Counted from the stretch's first letter, positions 26,292-36,299 are shown. The stretch: DNA of 64,000 bases from Bacteroidota bacterium (GCA_030147525.1 JASBVF010000010.1:62001-126000), one strand, 5' to 3'. Notes: generated by a model from the letters alone, not told the origin. Numbers and translations are program-made.

Positions 26292-26483
26292 TTATTTAAA
26301 AAAATACCTCAATGCCTTGAAAATCAGGTATGTGAGGCCGGCTAAAGTGATTAACAAAAAGACAATGTAAACCGAATCAGCCGATAATGAGATCAGCATG
26401 GGCAGTAGAGCATTCAATACATAGGTTCCTCCTGCCAAAATGCCTAAGATAAAGAAAATACCTGCCAGTTTTTTGTTTTTCAT
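26292..26483 (-). CDS. Small two-helix membrane protein, paralogue of the downstream anchor
   Basis: The 63-residue protein consists of two hydrophobic segments (about 7-27 and 34-58) with basic ends, starting MKNKKLAGIF and ending KALRYFFK. It aligns without gaps to residues 39-65 of the next gene product: shared residues include the P..LI.L core, the Y eleven residues after the Pro, and LAGL.Y.I. It therefore appears to be the membrane hairpin of that protein without the coiled coil. It lies 40 bases upstream of that gene and is probably first in the operon. Confidence 0.75.
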   Translation of the reverse strand: MKNKKLAGIFFILGILAGGTYVLNALLPMLISLSADSVYIVFLLITLAGLTYLIFKALRYFFK

Positions 26484-26640
26484 ATTGAATTATCCTGAGG
26501 TTTGAAGGCTTTCGCAACGTTAACGCATTTTTTAACAACGTAAAAACTGCCTGGACGAAATTTTTACAAAGGAAGATAAAAGCAGGGATTTGTGCAAAAA
26601 GGGGCAGCGATTTGGTTTTTTCAGTTATCTCTAAAAATAG

Positions 26641-26896
26641 CCTGTAAAAGTGTATCCCAACCCTGCCGCCTCGGTGATGAATATCAGCATTTCAACAAAA
26701 ATGGGTGTCGCAACCCCGGCACAACTTACCGTCCGTAACCTGCTGGGGCAAAGCTGCTACCTGGAGAATTTTACCCTGGGAAATGCGCAAACCGGCCTTG
26801 AAATCGACGTATCCGCCTGGCCTCCCGGTCTTTACCTACTCACTCTCGAATCCGGGGGCAGCATTGGACGGAGAAAGTCATTATCCATCATTAATC
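26641..26896 (+). pseudogene. Orphan type IX sorting-domain fragment
   Basis: The frame reads PVKVYPNPAASVMNIS, then TVRNLLGQ, AWPPGLYLLTLESGG and RRKSLSIIN: a complete PNP-type (type A) sorting domain of about 80 residues. A TAG stop lies immediately upstream in frame (26638-26640) and there is no start codon, signal peptide or protein body. The frame continues past 26896 only through a terminator and simple repeats. This is best read as the surviving 3' end of a decayed or deleted secreted-protein gene. Confidence 0.72.
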
Positions 26897-26933
26897 AAAA
26901 ACCGGGAAGCACCCAAAGCACTTCCCGGTTTTT
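26897..26933. terminator. Terminator of the giant adhesin gene
   Basis: The stem AAAAACCGGGAAG/CTTCCCGGTTTTT is perfect over 13 bp with an 11-base loop. It lies beyond the minus-strand stop at 26985 and after the plus-strand sorting-domain remnant, so it can work in both directions. Confidence 0.9.
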
Positions 26934-26934
26934 C

Positions 26935-26982
26935 CTCTCACCCTCTCATTCTCTCACCCTCGCATTCTCTCACCCTCGCATT
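26935..26982. repeat. Three 16-bp tandem repeats
   Basis: Three consecutive copies of CTCTCACCCTCGCATT are present; the first differs at one base, and a partial fourth follows. They lie between the terminator and the stop codon of the giant gene, outside its coding region. Confidence 0.9.
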
Positions 26983-26984
26983 CT

Positions 26985-29900
26985 CTATCTCATCAATGAA
27001 ACATCCCCTTCAAAAATAATTTCCCGTCCGTCAATGAATTCGACCGTAGCAAACCAGGCGAACACTGCAGGGTTCATGTATTCTCCCCGATGCTTGCCAT
27101 CCCAGCCGTAGGCGGGGTTGTTGGGTTCAAAATTATAATATTGAAATACCGTTTCACCCCAGCGGCTGAAGACGAGGAAAGATTTGATTTGCACTACATC
27201 ACTGCCGGCGAAAATCATGAACACATCGTTCGTGCCGTCGCCGTTGGGTGAAAATGCATTCGGGATGTAAATCTGACGTTCCTTGCTCACAAACAGGGCC
27301 ATCACATCACTGGCTTTGCAACCATTGGTGTCAACCACCGTCACACCCACACTCGTTTGCTGTGTCGGGAAAAACTCCTGTACGTCGCACGGCATCTCAT
27401 CGCAGGGGAAAAGCGACGGCGGCGTCCAGAGGATGGTATCCAACTGGCTGAGCGGCACGCTTACCTGCGCTTGCAGCGTGGCAGATTCTCCAAGTTCAAC
27501 GACGAGGTTGGCGCCCAGTTCCACGAAGAGTTCATCCGGTTCCTGCAGGAAAACGCTGGTCGTCCAAACGCAGCCCTGGCCATCTACCACCTGAATTTCG
27601 TAGTTGCCAGGTGCAAGCGGCGTGAACACATTGGTGCCGCCGTAGCTCTGGCCGTTCAACTGGTACTGGTAAGGCCCGTTCGCCGGATCTGTTTCCACGA
27701 TGATGGAGCCGTTCTTTTGTCCGAAACATGGTGGCGCCTTCGCAGTGATGACGCCCTGCGGCACGTTTTCATATTGAAAAACCTCCACATCGTCCGAGTC
27801 CGTGCAGAAGTTGCCGAGGCTGGTCACCGTCAGGGTGTAAACTCCTTCTTCATCCACGGTGATGAAAGGCGAGGTTGGATTTGAAATCACGATGCCCGGA
27901 TCATCCACTGTCCAGGTAAAAGTGACGCCGGCCGAACCGCTGCCGTTCAGCGTAACGGGTGTTTGAACACAATCCAGCGTCTGATCAGCCCCGGCGTTAG
28001 CGCTGGGCGGCGTGTAATCGCCAGTGACCGTGACGGGCGATGCATTGATACAACCGTTCGTCGCTGTACCAACAAGGAAGTAAGTGCCCGGTGCATTCAC
28101 CGGTACGTTGGGTCCTTGCCCAATGACTGTCGTATCCGTGCCATTGATGGTTGCCCAGTAAAACTGAACGCCCGGTACGGGTGAGCCACCGGAAACTATC
28201 ACGGAAGTATCCTTGCAATTGAGCGGCGCCGAAGGATTCACAAACAGCGGAGGAAAGTCCGTATTGTCGTCGATCGTAATGCTCTCCGTTGCTGTACAGC
28301 CCGAAGCCGGATCTGTAACCACTACCTGATAAACGCCTCCTGCATCCGCAATGTACTGACTGCCCGTGCCGACCAGGTTGCTGTTCAGGAACCATGCAAA
28401 AGTTGGGTTGCCGGTTCCGGTCGCCGTTCCTGTCAGGGTAATTTCATCGATCGTACAATCCAGCAACTCGCCGGGCGAGGAAATGATGCCGGCCACCACA
28501 TTCGTGGAAATATCTGTCACCTGCACCTGCGCCGTGCTGCTGCAACCGTTGGCGGTAACTGTCAGCGTGTAAGTGCCAGCGGCAGTGGCTTGTACGTTCG
28601 CCTGGTTCGGGTTGCCGGAGATCGAACCGCCGCCTGTTGCTACCCAGCTAAATGTGGAGCCAGGTATGGACGAAGTTCCAGAAAGTGTTGTTTGTGAAAC
28701 AACGCAACTCAGCGGCGCAGGCTGGTTCACGCTCGCCACCGGTATTTCATTGAAAACAACAGGCGTACCCACCGATACCTGCGTGCAATCATCCGAAAGA
28801 ATGACGGCTCCCGTGCCATCGTCGTTACCGGCGGCGGCAGAAATGTAGTAAGTCGTACCGTAGCTCATCAGCGACGGATCAAAGCAGAAAGTCGGCTGAC
28901 TGCTGCGGGCAATTTCATTCACGATCACATTGCTGTTGCCGGTGTGTAAAATGAATTGCAGCACATCGTCCGGATCGAGGTATTGTCCGAGGTCGTTGTA
29001 AACTGCCGTTTGGCAACCATCGCCGCAAAGCGAAAGCGAAGCCGTCTGCATGGAACCGATGGCCGTCACGCAGTCATCCGTTGAGACGGTAAAACTGCAA
29101 ATTGCCTTGCAGCCGTTCGCATCCGTCACTTCCACATCGTAACTGCCCTCACCCAGATTGTTCAGGTTGAAAACACCGGCTGCCACGTTGCTCTGCGAAC
29201 CGCCGGGCGACCAGACCACCGTGTAAGGCGCTACGCCGCCACTGATGGTCACAGCGCCGGAGCCATCCGTTGCGCCGGGTAAGCTGACGTTGCCGGTTTG
29301 GGTGCAGGACAGTTGCACGGCGCTGGCAGGTTGCTGTATCGTGAAATTTGCCGTACCTGTGCAGCCTGAAGCATCAGTCGCTACTACGCTGTAGTTGCCC
29401 GCTGCCAGAGCTGAAGGGTCCGTCACGGAAGGTGTCCAGGTAAAATTGTAAGGCATCACGCCGCCACTGGCGGAAAGGACGATCGCTCCCGTATTTTCAC
29501 CAAAACAAAGCACATCGGTCACTGTGCCTGTCACGCTCACCGTTGGCGCATTGTTGCCTACGGTAAAACTGGCCGATGCCGTACAGCTTCCGCCGTCGCT
29601 GATAGTCACCGTGTAGGTGCCTGCGGTCAGACCGCTAAGGTCTTCCGTGGTGGCGTTATTTGTCCAGATAAAATTGTAAGTGCCGGGCGGTGTTACCGTC
29701 AGGTCGATGGAACCATTTCCGCTACCGCAAAGCGTGTTTGCCTGCGTGTTGCCGGAGAAGGAAAAGGTGTTGCTGTTGTTCGGCACACTGAAAGTGCCGG
29801 TGGCAAGGCAACCGTTCGCTGCCGTTACGAGCACATCGTAATCACCTGCGGTAATGCCGGTCAGGTCTTCCGTTGTTGCGCTGTTCGACCAGGAAAACTG

Positions 29901-32900
29901 GAAGGGGCCTTCGCCGCCCGTTACCGTCAGGTCGATGCCTCCATCGGGTGCTCCGCAAATGGAAGCCGTAACATCGGCGCTGATGGTCGGCACGTTCTGG
30001 TTGCCCGGCACGATGAAACTGGCCACCGAAGTACAGGTTCCGCCGGCGCTTACCGTTACCTGGTAACTGCCGTCGGGCAGGCTGGAAATGTCCTCTGTCG
30101 TTGCGTTGTTCGACCAGAGGTAAGCGTAGCTACCCGCAGGCGTCACGGTGATGTCCACGGAACCGTTGCCGTTGGTACAGGCCGTATTTTCCTGCGGTGT
30201 ACCGGTGATGTTGAGTGAAATGATATCGTCGGGAACGTTGAAATTCCCGGTATTGGCGCAGCCATCCGCACCGGTGACTGTTACCGAAAAGTTGCCAGCC
30301 AAAAGACCGCTGAGGTCCTCCGTTGTTGCGTTGTTTGACCATGAAAACTGGTAAGGCGGCGTCCCGCCTGCGGTTGTCAGGTCAATTGCTCCGTTGCTTG
30401 CACCGCAGATGGCAGGAGTGATGTTTTGCGTGAAATTCGGTGCATTCGTGTTGTTCCCGATGGTGAAATTGCCCACCGTTGAGCAGGTTAATCCTTGCGA
30501 TACGGTCACAGAGTAAGTGCCGGGAGCGAGGTTCGTCAGGTCCTCGGTTGTTGCGTTGTTTGACCAGAGGTACGAGTAGGTGCCGGCCGGTGTCACGGTT
30601 ACATCGATGCTGCCGTTCGGGTTGTCGCAGGAAGTATTTGCTACCGGGCTTGCGTTCACGGCAAAGTTCACGTTGTTGTTGGGCACGGTGAAACTTCCGT
30701 TGGCCACGCAGCCATTTCCGCCGGTCACCTGCACGGTGTAGCTGCCGGGAGCGAGGTTCGCCAGGTCTTCGGTTGTTGCGTTGTTTGACCAAAGGAAACT
30801 GAACGGCGCCTGTCCGCCCGATATCGTCAGGTTGATGCCGCCGTTGCTTTCACCACAGATGGCAGCGGTGATATTTTGTGAAATAACCGGGTCGAGCGTC
30901 GTGCTGGCTACGGTGAAAGTCGCTTCTGCTGTACAGTTTCCACCCGCCGAAACGGTAACGGTGTAGCTGCCCCCGGCGAGGCCGGTCAGATCTTCCGTCG
31001 TTGCGTTGTTTGACCACAAATAAGTGTACGAGCCTGCCGGCGTCACGCTGACGTTGATGCCGCCGTTGGTCACAGCGCAGGAGGTGTTGGCGGCAGTGGT
31101 TCCGTTGACGGAAAGCGAAACGCTGTTGTCCGGCACGGTCGCTGAAGCCGTGGTTGAGCAGCCGTTAGCACCGGTGACGGTGACGGCGTAGTTGCCTGCG
31201 GCAACGTTCGTCAGGTCTTCCGTCGTTGCGCTGTTGGACCAGATGAACGTGTAGGGCGCCGTTCCGCCGCTCACGGTCAGGTCCACGGCGCCGTTGCTTT
31301 GACCACAAACTTCTGCCGTGATGGTTTGGGAAGTAGTGGGAGCTGAAGTTTGATTGGTTACTGTAAAACTTGCTGACGCCGTACAGCTGCCTGATTCGGT
31401 AACGGTCACGGTGTAAGTGCCGGGGGCAAGATTCGCCAGATCCTCCGTTGTTGCGCTGTTTGACCATGAAATTCCGTAAGTGCCTGACGGCGTGATGGTC
31501 AGGTCAATTCCCCCGTTGTTCGAGATGCAGGAAGTAACTGGCTGCGCTGTTCCGGAAAGGCTGAAAGTCGAACTGTTGTTCGGTACGTTGATCGTCGCTG
31601 ATGAGGAACAACCGTTCACGCCGCTCACGGTCACGGTGTAATCGCCGGGTGCAAGGTTTGTGATATCCTGCGTTGTTGCGCTGTTCGACCAGAGGTAGGA
31701 GTAGGGTGGGGTGGCACCCGTTACGCTGATGTCGATGGCGCCGTTGCTTTCGCCACAAATGGCTGCGGTAACGTTTTGCGTGATTTGCGGCGTACTTGTC
31801 TGGTTGGCAACGGTAAAACTGGCTGTTGCTGAACAGTTTCCGCCGGCTGTCACGGTCACGGTGTAAGTGCCTGCTGCCAGGTTGTTCAGGTCTTCCGTTG
31901 TTGCGCTGTTTGACCACAGGTAGTTGTAAGTTCCGGCCGGTGTGACGGTGATGTTGATGCCGCCGTTGGCGGAAACGCAGGAAGTGTTTGCCGTAGGCGT
32001 ACCGGAAATATTCAGTGCCAGGTTGTTGTTAACGACGGTGACGCTGGTCGTTGCGGAACAATCGTTGCCATCCGTGACGGTGACGGAGTAAATGCCCGGC
32101 CCGATGTTCGTCAAATCCTGGGTAGAGCTGAAGTTTGACCAAAAATACAGGAAAGGCGAGGTGCCGTAATTGACCGTCAGGTCGATGCTTCCATTGTTTT
32201 GTCCGCAGGTTGCTGCGGTGACAGCGGTGACCAGTTCCGGCGGTGAAGCTGCGTTGGGCACTGTGAACGTCATGGATTGGGTACATGCCGGACCGATGCT
32301 TACAGTTACGGAGTAGGTGCCGGCGGGCACGTTTTGCAGGTTTTGCGTCGTTGCGCCGTTCGACCAGTTGTAGGTGTAACTGGCGCCTTGCGGCGGCACG
32401 TTAGGCTGTACACTCAGGTTGACAATTCCGTTGGGAAAAGTACAGGAAGTATTCGGGAAGGCATTGCCCGAAAGGGTAATCTGGGTGTCGTTGCTCGGCA
32501 CGGTGATGCTCGTCGCAGCCGTACAGCCCGCAGCGGTGGTGACCGTCACGGAGTAGCCGCCGGGCGTGAGGTTGCTGAGGTTGGGCGAAGTCGAACCATT
32601 TGACCACAAGTAAGTGATGGGCGCTTGCCCGCCGCTCACGGACAGGTTGATCGCCCCGTTCGGGTTTGAGCAAATGGAAGGCGTTACCGTAGGGGAAAGG
32701 AATGGGATCTGTGTGTTGTCAGGCACCGTGAAAGATGCTGATTGGGTGCAACTTACACCGGAGGTGACGGTCACGGAGTAGGTGCCGGGTGTCAGGTTAT
32801 TGATGCTCGGCTGTGTGCTGCCCGTTGACCACAGGATGGAGTAGTTACCTGCAGGCTGCATGCTGATTTCGATGAAACCATTCCCACTGATGCAGGAGGT

Positions 32901-35792
32901 ATTTCCGTTCACGTTCCCGTTGATGGTGATGGGTGGGTTGTTGTTGGTAATGTTGACGGAAAGTACAGTGGTACAACTGTTGGCGCCCGTTACAGTTACG
33001 GTGTAATTGCCTGCCGGCTGGTTGGCGATGTTGGGTGTAGTTCCGCCGGTTGACCAGTTGAAAGTGTACGGAGAAACTCCGCCCGTTACGGTGACGTTGG
33101 CGCTGCCGTTGCTTTGACCGCACGTTGCAGGAACGATGTTCGGTGTTGGCACCGGGACATTGGGCTGGTTGGGTACGGTATAGGTCAGCGTTTGGGTACA
33201 GTTACCGCCTGCGCTCACGGTTACGGAGTAGGAGCCGGGGGCGAGGTTGGTCAGGTTGGTGCCTGTGTTTCCGTTGGACCAGTTGTAAGTGTAGGTTCCT
33301 GCCGGTGTCACGGTGATGGAAATACTGCCATTGTAGGTGGCCGGGTTGCAGGAAGTGTTTGGGTTGATGGTATTGTTGACGGTGAAAAGAATCGGGTTGT
33401 CGGGCACAGTGATTGTGGTGGCGGCGGTACAGCCGTTGGCGCCGGTTACCGTCACGGAGTAACTGTTACCCGGGGTGTTGGTGATGTTCTGCGTGGTTGC
33501 ACCGTTGGACCAGTTGAAGGTGTAGGGTGAAACGCCGCCGGACACGCCGAGCGTCACGCTTCCGTTGCTCAATCCACAATTGGCAGGCGTAACGTTGGGG
33601 TTCAGGCTTGGGTTATTCGGCTGGTTGTTGACTGTGAAGGTAGCCGAAGCCGTACAACTACCTGCTGCGGTCACCGTCACGGTGTAGCTGCCGGGTGTAA
33701 GATCGGTGATGCCGGGTGTGGTGGCTCCGGTTGACCAATTGTAAGTGTAGCCCGATCCGGCTGGTGGCGGAGTCGGTGAAACGGTGACGGTGATGCTGCC
33801 ATTGCCGCCGTTGCAAGTGGTATTTGAAACCACGTTGCCATTGATCGTGATGGGCGGATTGTTATTGGTTACGCTGGTGGAGGCCGTGGTGGTACAGCCG
33901 TTGGCGCCGGTGACAGTTACCGTGTAGCTGCCTGCTGACAAGTTCGGAATGTCTTCCGTCGTTGCGCCATTTGACCATAAATAAGTGTAAGGTGAAACGC
34001 CGCCGTTCACCGACAGGTTAGCCGAACCGTTGGCAAGGTCGCAAACCGAGCCGGTTGGTGTAATGGATGCGCTGGGGTTGTTGGGCTGATCGGGTATGGT
34101 AAAACTGGCTGTCTGCGTACACGATCCGCCCCCCGACACGGTCACGGTGTAGGTGCCGGGTGTGAGGTTGGTAATGCCGGGTGTGGTTGCTCCGGTTGAC
34201 CAGTTGTAAGTATAGCTTCCTCCGCCAGGAGGGGTAGCCGGAGAAAGTGTGGTATTTACTCCTCCGTTACCGCCGTTGCAGGTAGTGTTCGCCGTGATTG
34301 TCCCGTTGATGGTGATTGGCGGATTGGTATTGGTTAAATTGATCGTCGAAGTGGAGGTACAGCCATCGGCACCTGTCACGGTCACCGTGTAGCTGCCGGG
34401 CATGACCATGCCGATGTCTTCCGTCGTCGCTCCGTTAGACCAGTTAAAAGTGTAAGGAGTAGCGCCACCGGATACGGAGATGTTGATACTGCCGTTAGCC
34501 AGATCGCAGTTGGAAGGCGTTGTAGTAGAGGTAATGGTCGGGTTGTTGGGCTGATTTCCCACGGTGTAATCTATGGTTTTACTACATCCGTTGGCATCCG
34601 TCAAAGTCACGGTGTAGGTACCCGGCGGGATGTTGCTGATATCCTGGGTCATTGCGCCGTTTGACCAGTTGTAAGTGTAGGGCGCCGTGCCTCCGGCGGG
34701 TGTGAGGTCAATACTGCCATTGCTTTGTGCGCAGGTGGCAGAAGTAATCTGTGCCGTTGGGTTGAGCTGGGTTTGGGTAATGACGACCGAACCTGACACC
34801 GTGCCGGGGCAGTTACCCGTTTGTGAACTCACGCTTTGCAGCGCAACCGTGCCGGGTTGGGTGATATTTAACGTGTAGGGGTTGCTGCTGGTGGTTATGG
34901 GTGGTTGTGGAGCGCCGTTAATGGTGTGAACAAAAGTCCACGGCGGGTTGCCTGTAAAAGTAACGGTGAGCGGAACCGAGCCGCTCTGTCCCTGGCAAAA
35001 CTGCCCCGAGCCGGAGAGCGTTGCCGTAGGTACTGGTTGGACTACAATGGTGGTACAGGATTGCACGGGGTTGGAGTAGCAGGCATTGGCCACGTTGACG
35101 CAAAGTTGTGTCGTGCCGGCGGTATTGCCCCAGTTCACTGTAGCATTACTGTTTGGGTTGGAGATGGTACCCAAAGGTGGCGTGAGCGTCCAGTTGTAAA
35201 TGGTCGCACCGGATGGCGGTGCGATGTTGTAAGTCGTCGAGGAGTTTTGGCAAACATTGAGCGGGCCGGAGATAGGGCCGGGGTTAGCCGGCGCCTGGCC
35301 TACCGTTGAGCCGGATAAAACGGTAATGCTGTAATCGCACACGTTTCCGGCACAACCATCCAGCACGATCCAGTAGATCTGCCCAACGACGAAGTTGCTG
35401 GATTCCAGAATAAACGGATTCTGCGTACAGGGACACTGTAAATCCATGGCAACCCAGGGTGGACCACACCCGGCGTAAATGCCTCCCTGCAAGCCCATGT
35501 TGTTGCTTTGGGTGCAGTTGGATGGCGTGATCTGAATGGATATCTGCGTCGTGCCTGCATAGAAGGCAAACCATTCATCGTTGTTCAACACGTTCTGGTT
35601 GCAGCCCGGGAATGGCTGCTGAACGTTGTTGTTGTTCACGGTGGCACAATAGCCGTTCAGGTTTTCACAGAGAATTGGCGCCTGAGGACAGGTATTGCCC
35701 GGTTGCGGGAAGCCGGGCGGCGGGCATTGAGCCAGTGCTAACTGGCTGACCATCACTACGAATAGGAAAAGAAGAAAGTAGTTTTTTTTCAT
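26985..35792 (-). CDS. Giant SprB-repeat surface protein with CHU_C type IX sorting domain
   Basis: The 2935-residue protein starts with the signal peptide MKKNYFLLFLFVVMVSQLALA. Residues about 22-165 form a beta-sandwich-like domain with NNDEWFAFYAG and cysteines, followed by Ig/PKD-like segments to about 340. About 25 SprB-type repeats of 70-80 residues follow (about 345-2190), each with C..NG.I...., a (Y/F)...WSN.ATTEDL..L core, PG.YTVTV and a closing Cys. They alternate between two subtypes. Further PKD/Ig-like domains span about 2200-2830. The C-terminus (YIPNAFSPNGDGTNDVFMIF to the end) is a gliding-motility sorting domain. Similar proteins (SprB, mobile surface adhesins of Flavobacterium) are moved along the cell for gliding. 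Whether this organism glides is not shown. Confidence 0.92.
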   Translation of the reverse strand: MKKNYFLLFLFVVMVSQLALAQCPPPGFPQPGNTCPQAPILCENLNGYCATVNNNNVQQPFPGCNQNVLNNDEWFAFYAGTTQISIQITPSNCTQSNNMGLQGGIYAGCGPPWVAMDLQCPCTQNPFILESSNFVVGQIYWIVLDGCAGNVCDYSITVLSGSTVGQAPANPGPISGPLNVCQNSSTTYNIAPPSGATIYNWTLTPPLGTISNPNSNATVNWGNTAGTTQLCVNVANACYSNPVQSCTTIVVQPVPTATLSGSGQFCQGQSGSVPLTVTFTGNPPWTFVHTINGAPQPPITTSSNPYTLNITQPGTVALQSVSSQTGNCPGTVSGSVVITQTQLNPTAQITSATCAQSNGSIDLTPAGGTAPYTYNWSNGAMTQDISNIPPGTYTVTLTDANGCSKTIDYTVGNQPNNPTITSTTTPSNCDLANGSINISVSGGATPYTFNWSNGATTEDIGMVMPGSYTVTVTGADGCTSTSTINLTNTNPPITINGTITANTTCNGGNGGVNTTLSPATPPGGGSYTYNWSTGATTPGITNLTPGTYTVTVSGGGSCTQTASFTIPDQPNNPSASITPTGSVCDLANGSANLSVNGGVSPYTYLWSNGATTEDIPNLSAGSYTVTVTGANGCTTTASTSVTNNNPPITINGNVVSNTTCNGGNGSITVTVSPTPPPAGSGYTYNWSTGATTPGITDLTPGSYTVTVTAAGSCTASATFTVNNQPNNPSLNPNVTPANCGLSNGSVTLGVSGGVSPYTFNWSNGATTQNITNTPGNSYSVTVTGANGCTAATTITVPDNPILFTVNNTINPNTSCNPATYNGSISITVTPAGTYTYNWSNGNTGTNLTNLAPGSYSVTVSAGGNCTQTLTYTVPNQPNVPVPTPNIVPATCGQSNGSANVTVTGGVSPYTFNWSTGGTTPNIANQPAGNYTVTVTGANSCTTVLSVNITNNNPPITINGNVNGNTSCISGNGFIEISMQPAGNYSILWSTGSTQPSINNLTPGTYSVTVTSGVSCTQSASFTVPDNTQIPFLSPTVTPSICSNPNGAINLSVSGGQAPITYLWSNGSTSPNLSNLTPGGYSVTVTTAAGCTAATSITVPSNDTQITLSGNAFPNTSCTFPNGIVNLSVQPNVPPQGASYTYNWSNGATTQNLQNVPAGTYSVTVSIGPACTQSMTFTVPNAASPPELVTAVTAATCGQNNGSIDLTVNYGTSPFLYFWSNFSSTQDLTNIGPGIYSVTVTDGNDCSATTSVTVVNNNLALNISGTPTANTSCVSANGGINITVTPAGTYNYLWSNSATTEDLNNLAAGTYTVTVTAGGNCSATASFTVANQTSTPQITQNVTAAICGESNGAIDISVTGATPPYSYLWSNSATTQDITNLAPGDYTVTVSGVNGCSSSATINVPNNSSTFSLSGTAQPVTSCISNNGGIDLTITPSGTYGISWSNSATTEDLANLAPGTYTVTVTESGSCTASASFTVTNQTSAPTTSQTITAEVCGQSNGAVDLTVSGGTAPYTFIWSNSATTEDLTNVAAGNYAVTVTGANGCSTTASATVPDNSVSLSVNGTTAANTSCAVTNGGINVSVTPAGSYTYLWSNNATTEDLTGLAGGSYTVTVSAGGNCTAEATFTVASTTLDPVISQNITAAICGESNGGINLTISGGQAPFSFLWSNNATTEDLANLAPGSYTVQVTGGNGCVANGSFTVPNNNVNFAVNASPVANTSCDNPNGSIDVTVTPAGTYSYLWSNNATTEDLTNLAPGTYSVTVSQGLTCSTVGNFTIGNNTNAPNFTQNITPAICGASNGAIDLTTAGGTPPYQFSWSNNATTEDLSGLLAGNFSVTVTGADGCANTGNFNVPDDIISLNITGTPQENTACTNGNGSVDITVTPAGSYAYLWSNNATTEDISSLPDGSYQVTVSAGGTCTSVASFIVPGNQNVPTISADVTASICGAPDGGIDLTVTGGEGPFQFSWSNSATTEDLTGITAGDYDVLVTAANGCLATGTFSVPNNSNTFSFSGNTQANTLCGSGNGSIDLTVTPPGTYNFIWTNNATTEDLSGLTAGTYTVTISDGGSCTASASFTVGNNAPTVSVTGTVTDVLCFGENTGAIVLSASGGVMPYNFTWTPSVTDPSALAAGNYSVVATDASGCTGTANFTIQQPASAVQLSCTQTGNVSLPGATDGSGAVTISGGVAPYTVVWSPGGSQSNVAAGVFNLNNLGEGSYDVEVTDANGCKAICSFTVSTDDCVTAIGSMQTASLSLCGDGCQTAVYNDLGQYLDPDDVLQFILHTGNSNVIVNEIARSSQPTFCFDPSLMSYGTTYYISAAAGNDDGTGAVILSDDCTQVSVGTPVVFNEIPVASVNQPAPLSCVVSQTTLSGTSSIPGSTFSWVATGGGSISGNPNQANVQATAAGTYTLTVTANGCSSTAQVQVTDISTNVVAGIISSPGELLDCTIDEITLTGTATGTGNPTFAWFLNSNLVGTGSQYIADAGGVYQVVVTDPASGCTATESITIDDNTDFPPLFVNPSAPLNCKDTSVIVSGGSPVPGVQFYWATINGTDTTVIGQGPNVPVNAPGTYFLVGTATNGCINASPVTVTGDYTPPSANAGADQTLDCVQTPVTLNGSGSAGVTFTWTVDDPGIVISNPTSPFITVDEEGVYTLTVTSLGNFCTDSDDVEVFQYENVPQGVITAKAPPCFGQKNGSIIVETDPANGPYQYQLNGQSYGGTNVFTPLAPGNYEIQVVDGQGCVWTTSVFLQEPDELFVELGANLVVELGESATLQAQVSVPLSQLDTILWTPPSLFPCDEMPCDVQEFFPTQQTSVGVTVVDTNGCKASDVMALFVSKERQIYIPNAFSPNGDGTNDVFMIFAGSDVVQIKSFLVFSRWGETVFQYYNFEPNNPAYGWDGKHRGEYMNPAVFAWFATVEFIDGREIIFEGDVSLMR

Positions 35793-36299
35793 ACTTCACT
35801 TTGTGTTATGCGCCCTGTAAAAAAGCATAGGCCCATTTCCAGGTAGCAATTAATTTGCCTTTGGTTATTGCTTTGCAGGCTGTTTAGCTCTCAGGGGCAA
35901 ATTGCCGGCGATTGTTAAAATGAGTGATGGGGATTTCGAAGTGACGGGAAGCGAGAAACCGGAGCCGGTTTCAGCAATAAAATGAAATGAAAGTAATGTG
36001 CTCATAATTCGCTCTAAGGGTTTATACAGGTGCAAGCATTCCTTCTGGCTTTTCAGAGCATACAATGACGGGCACCAGTCCCTGATTTTCTTCTGACGAC
36101 TCAGAAAAAAATTGTCATTGTAGGTTATTGTTTTTTTGCAAAATCCTCTGGCGGATTTGCTTTTTCTACCTTAAAAATTGTAAAGAGAAATCGAGCTGTT
36201 TTTAAACGTGCAATGCTAACAAAGAAGAGCGGAAATTCCTTTAAAAAACTGACATTCGTCAGCTATCGTGCAAATACTTTCTGCGTGTAAAATCAAATT
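35793..36299. other. Long intergenic region upstream of the giant adhesin gene
   Basis: About 500 bases separate the start of the giant gene from the stop of the next minus-strand gene. The region is AT-rich around 36110-36290 and must contain the giant gene's promoter. I find no convincing -33/-7 pair, hairpin terminator or RNA gene. An open frame at 35865-36065 has no protein-like features. Confidence 0.5.

Noticed and set aside
26935..26982. Possible CRISPR or mini-array from the 16-bp repeats
   Set aside because: The copies are directly adjacent with no spacers, only three in number, and no cas genes are present.
26650..27111. Plus-strand ORF as an intact gene
   Set aside because: Only the sorting domain is protein-like; the rest is terminator, tandem repeat and antisense of the giant gene, and there is no signal peptide.
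26985..35792. Many antisense and out-of-frame ORFs within the giant adhesin gene
   Set aside because: They arise from the repetitive, stop-poor coding sequence and show low-complexity Arg/Gln-rich translations.
35865..36065. 66-residue minus-strand ORF upstream of the giant gene
   Set aside because: No start context, family resemblance or domain pattern is visible.
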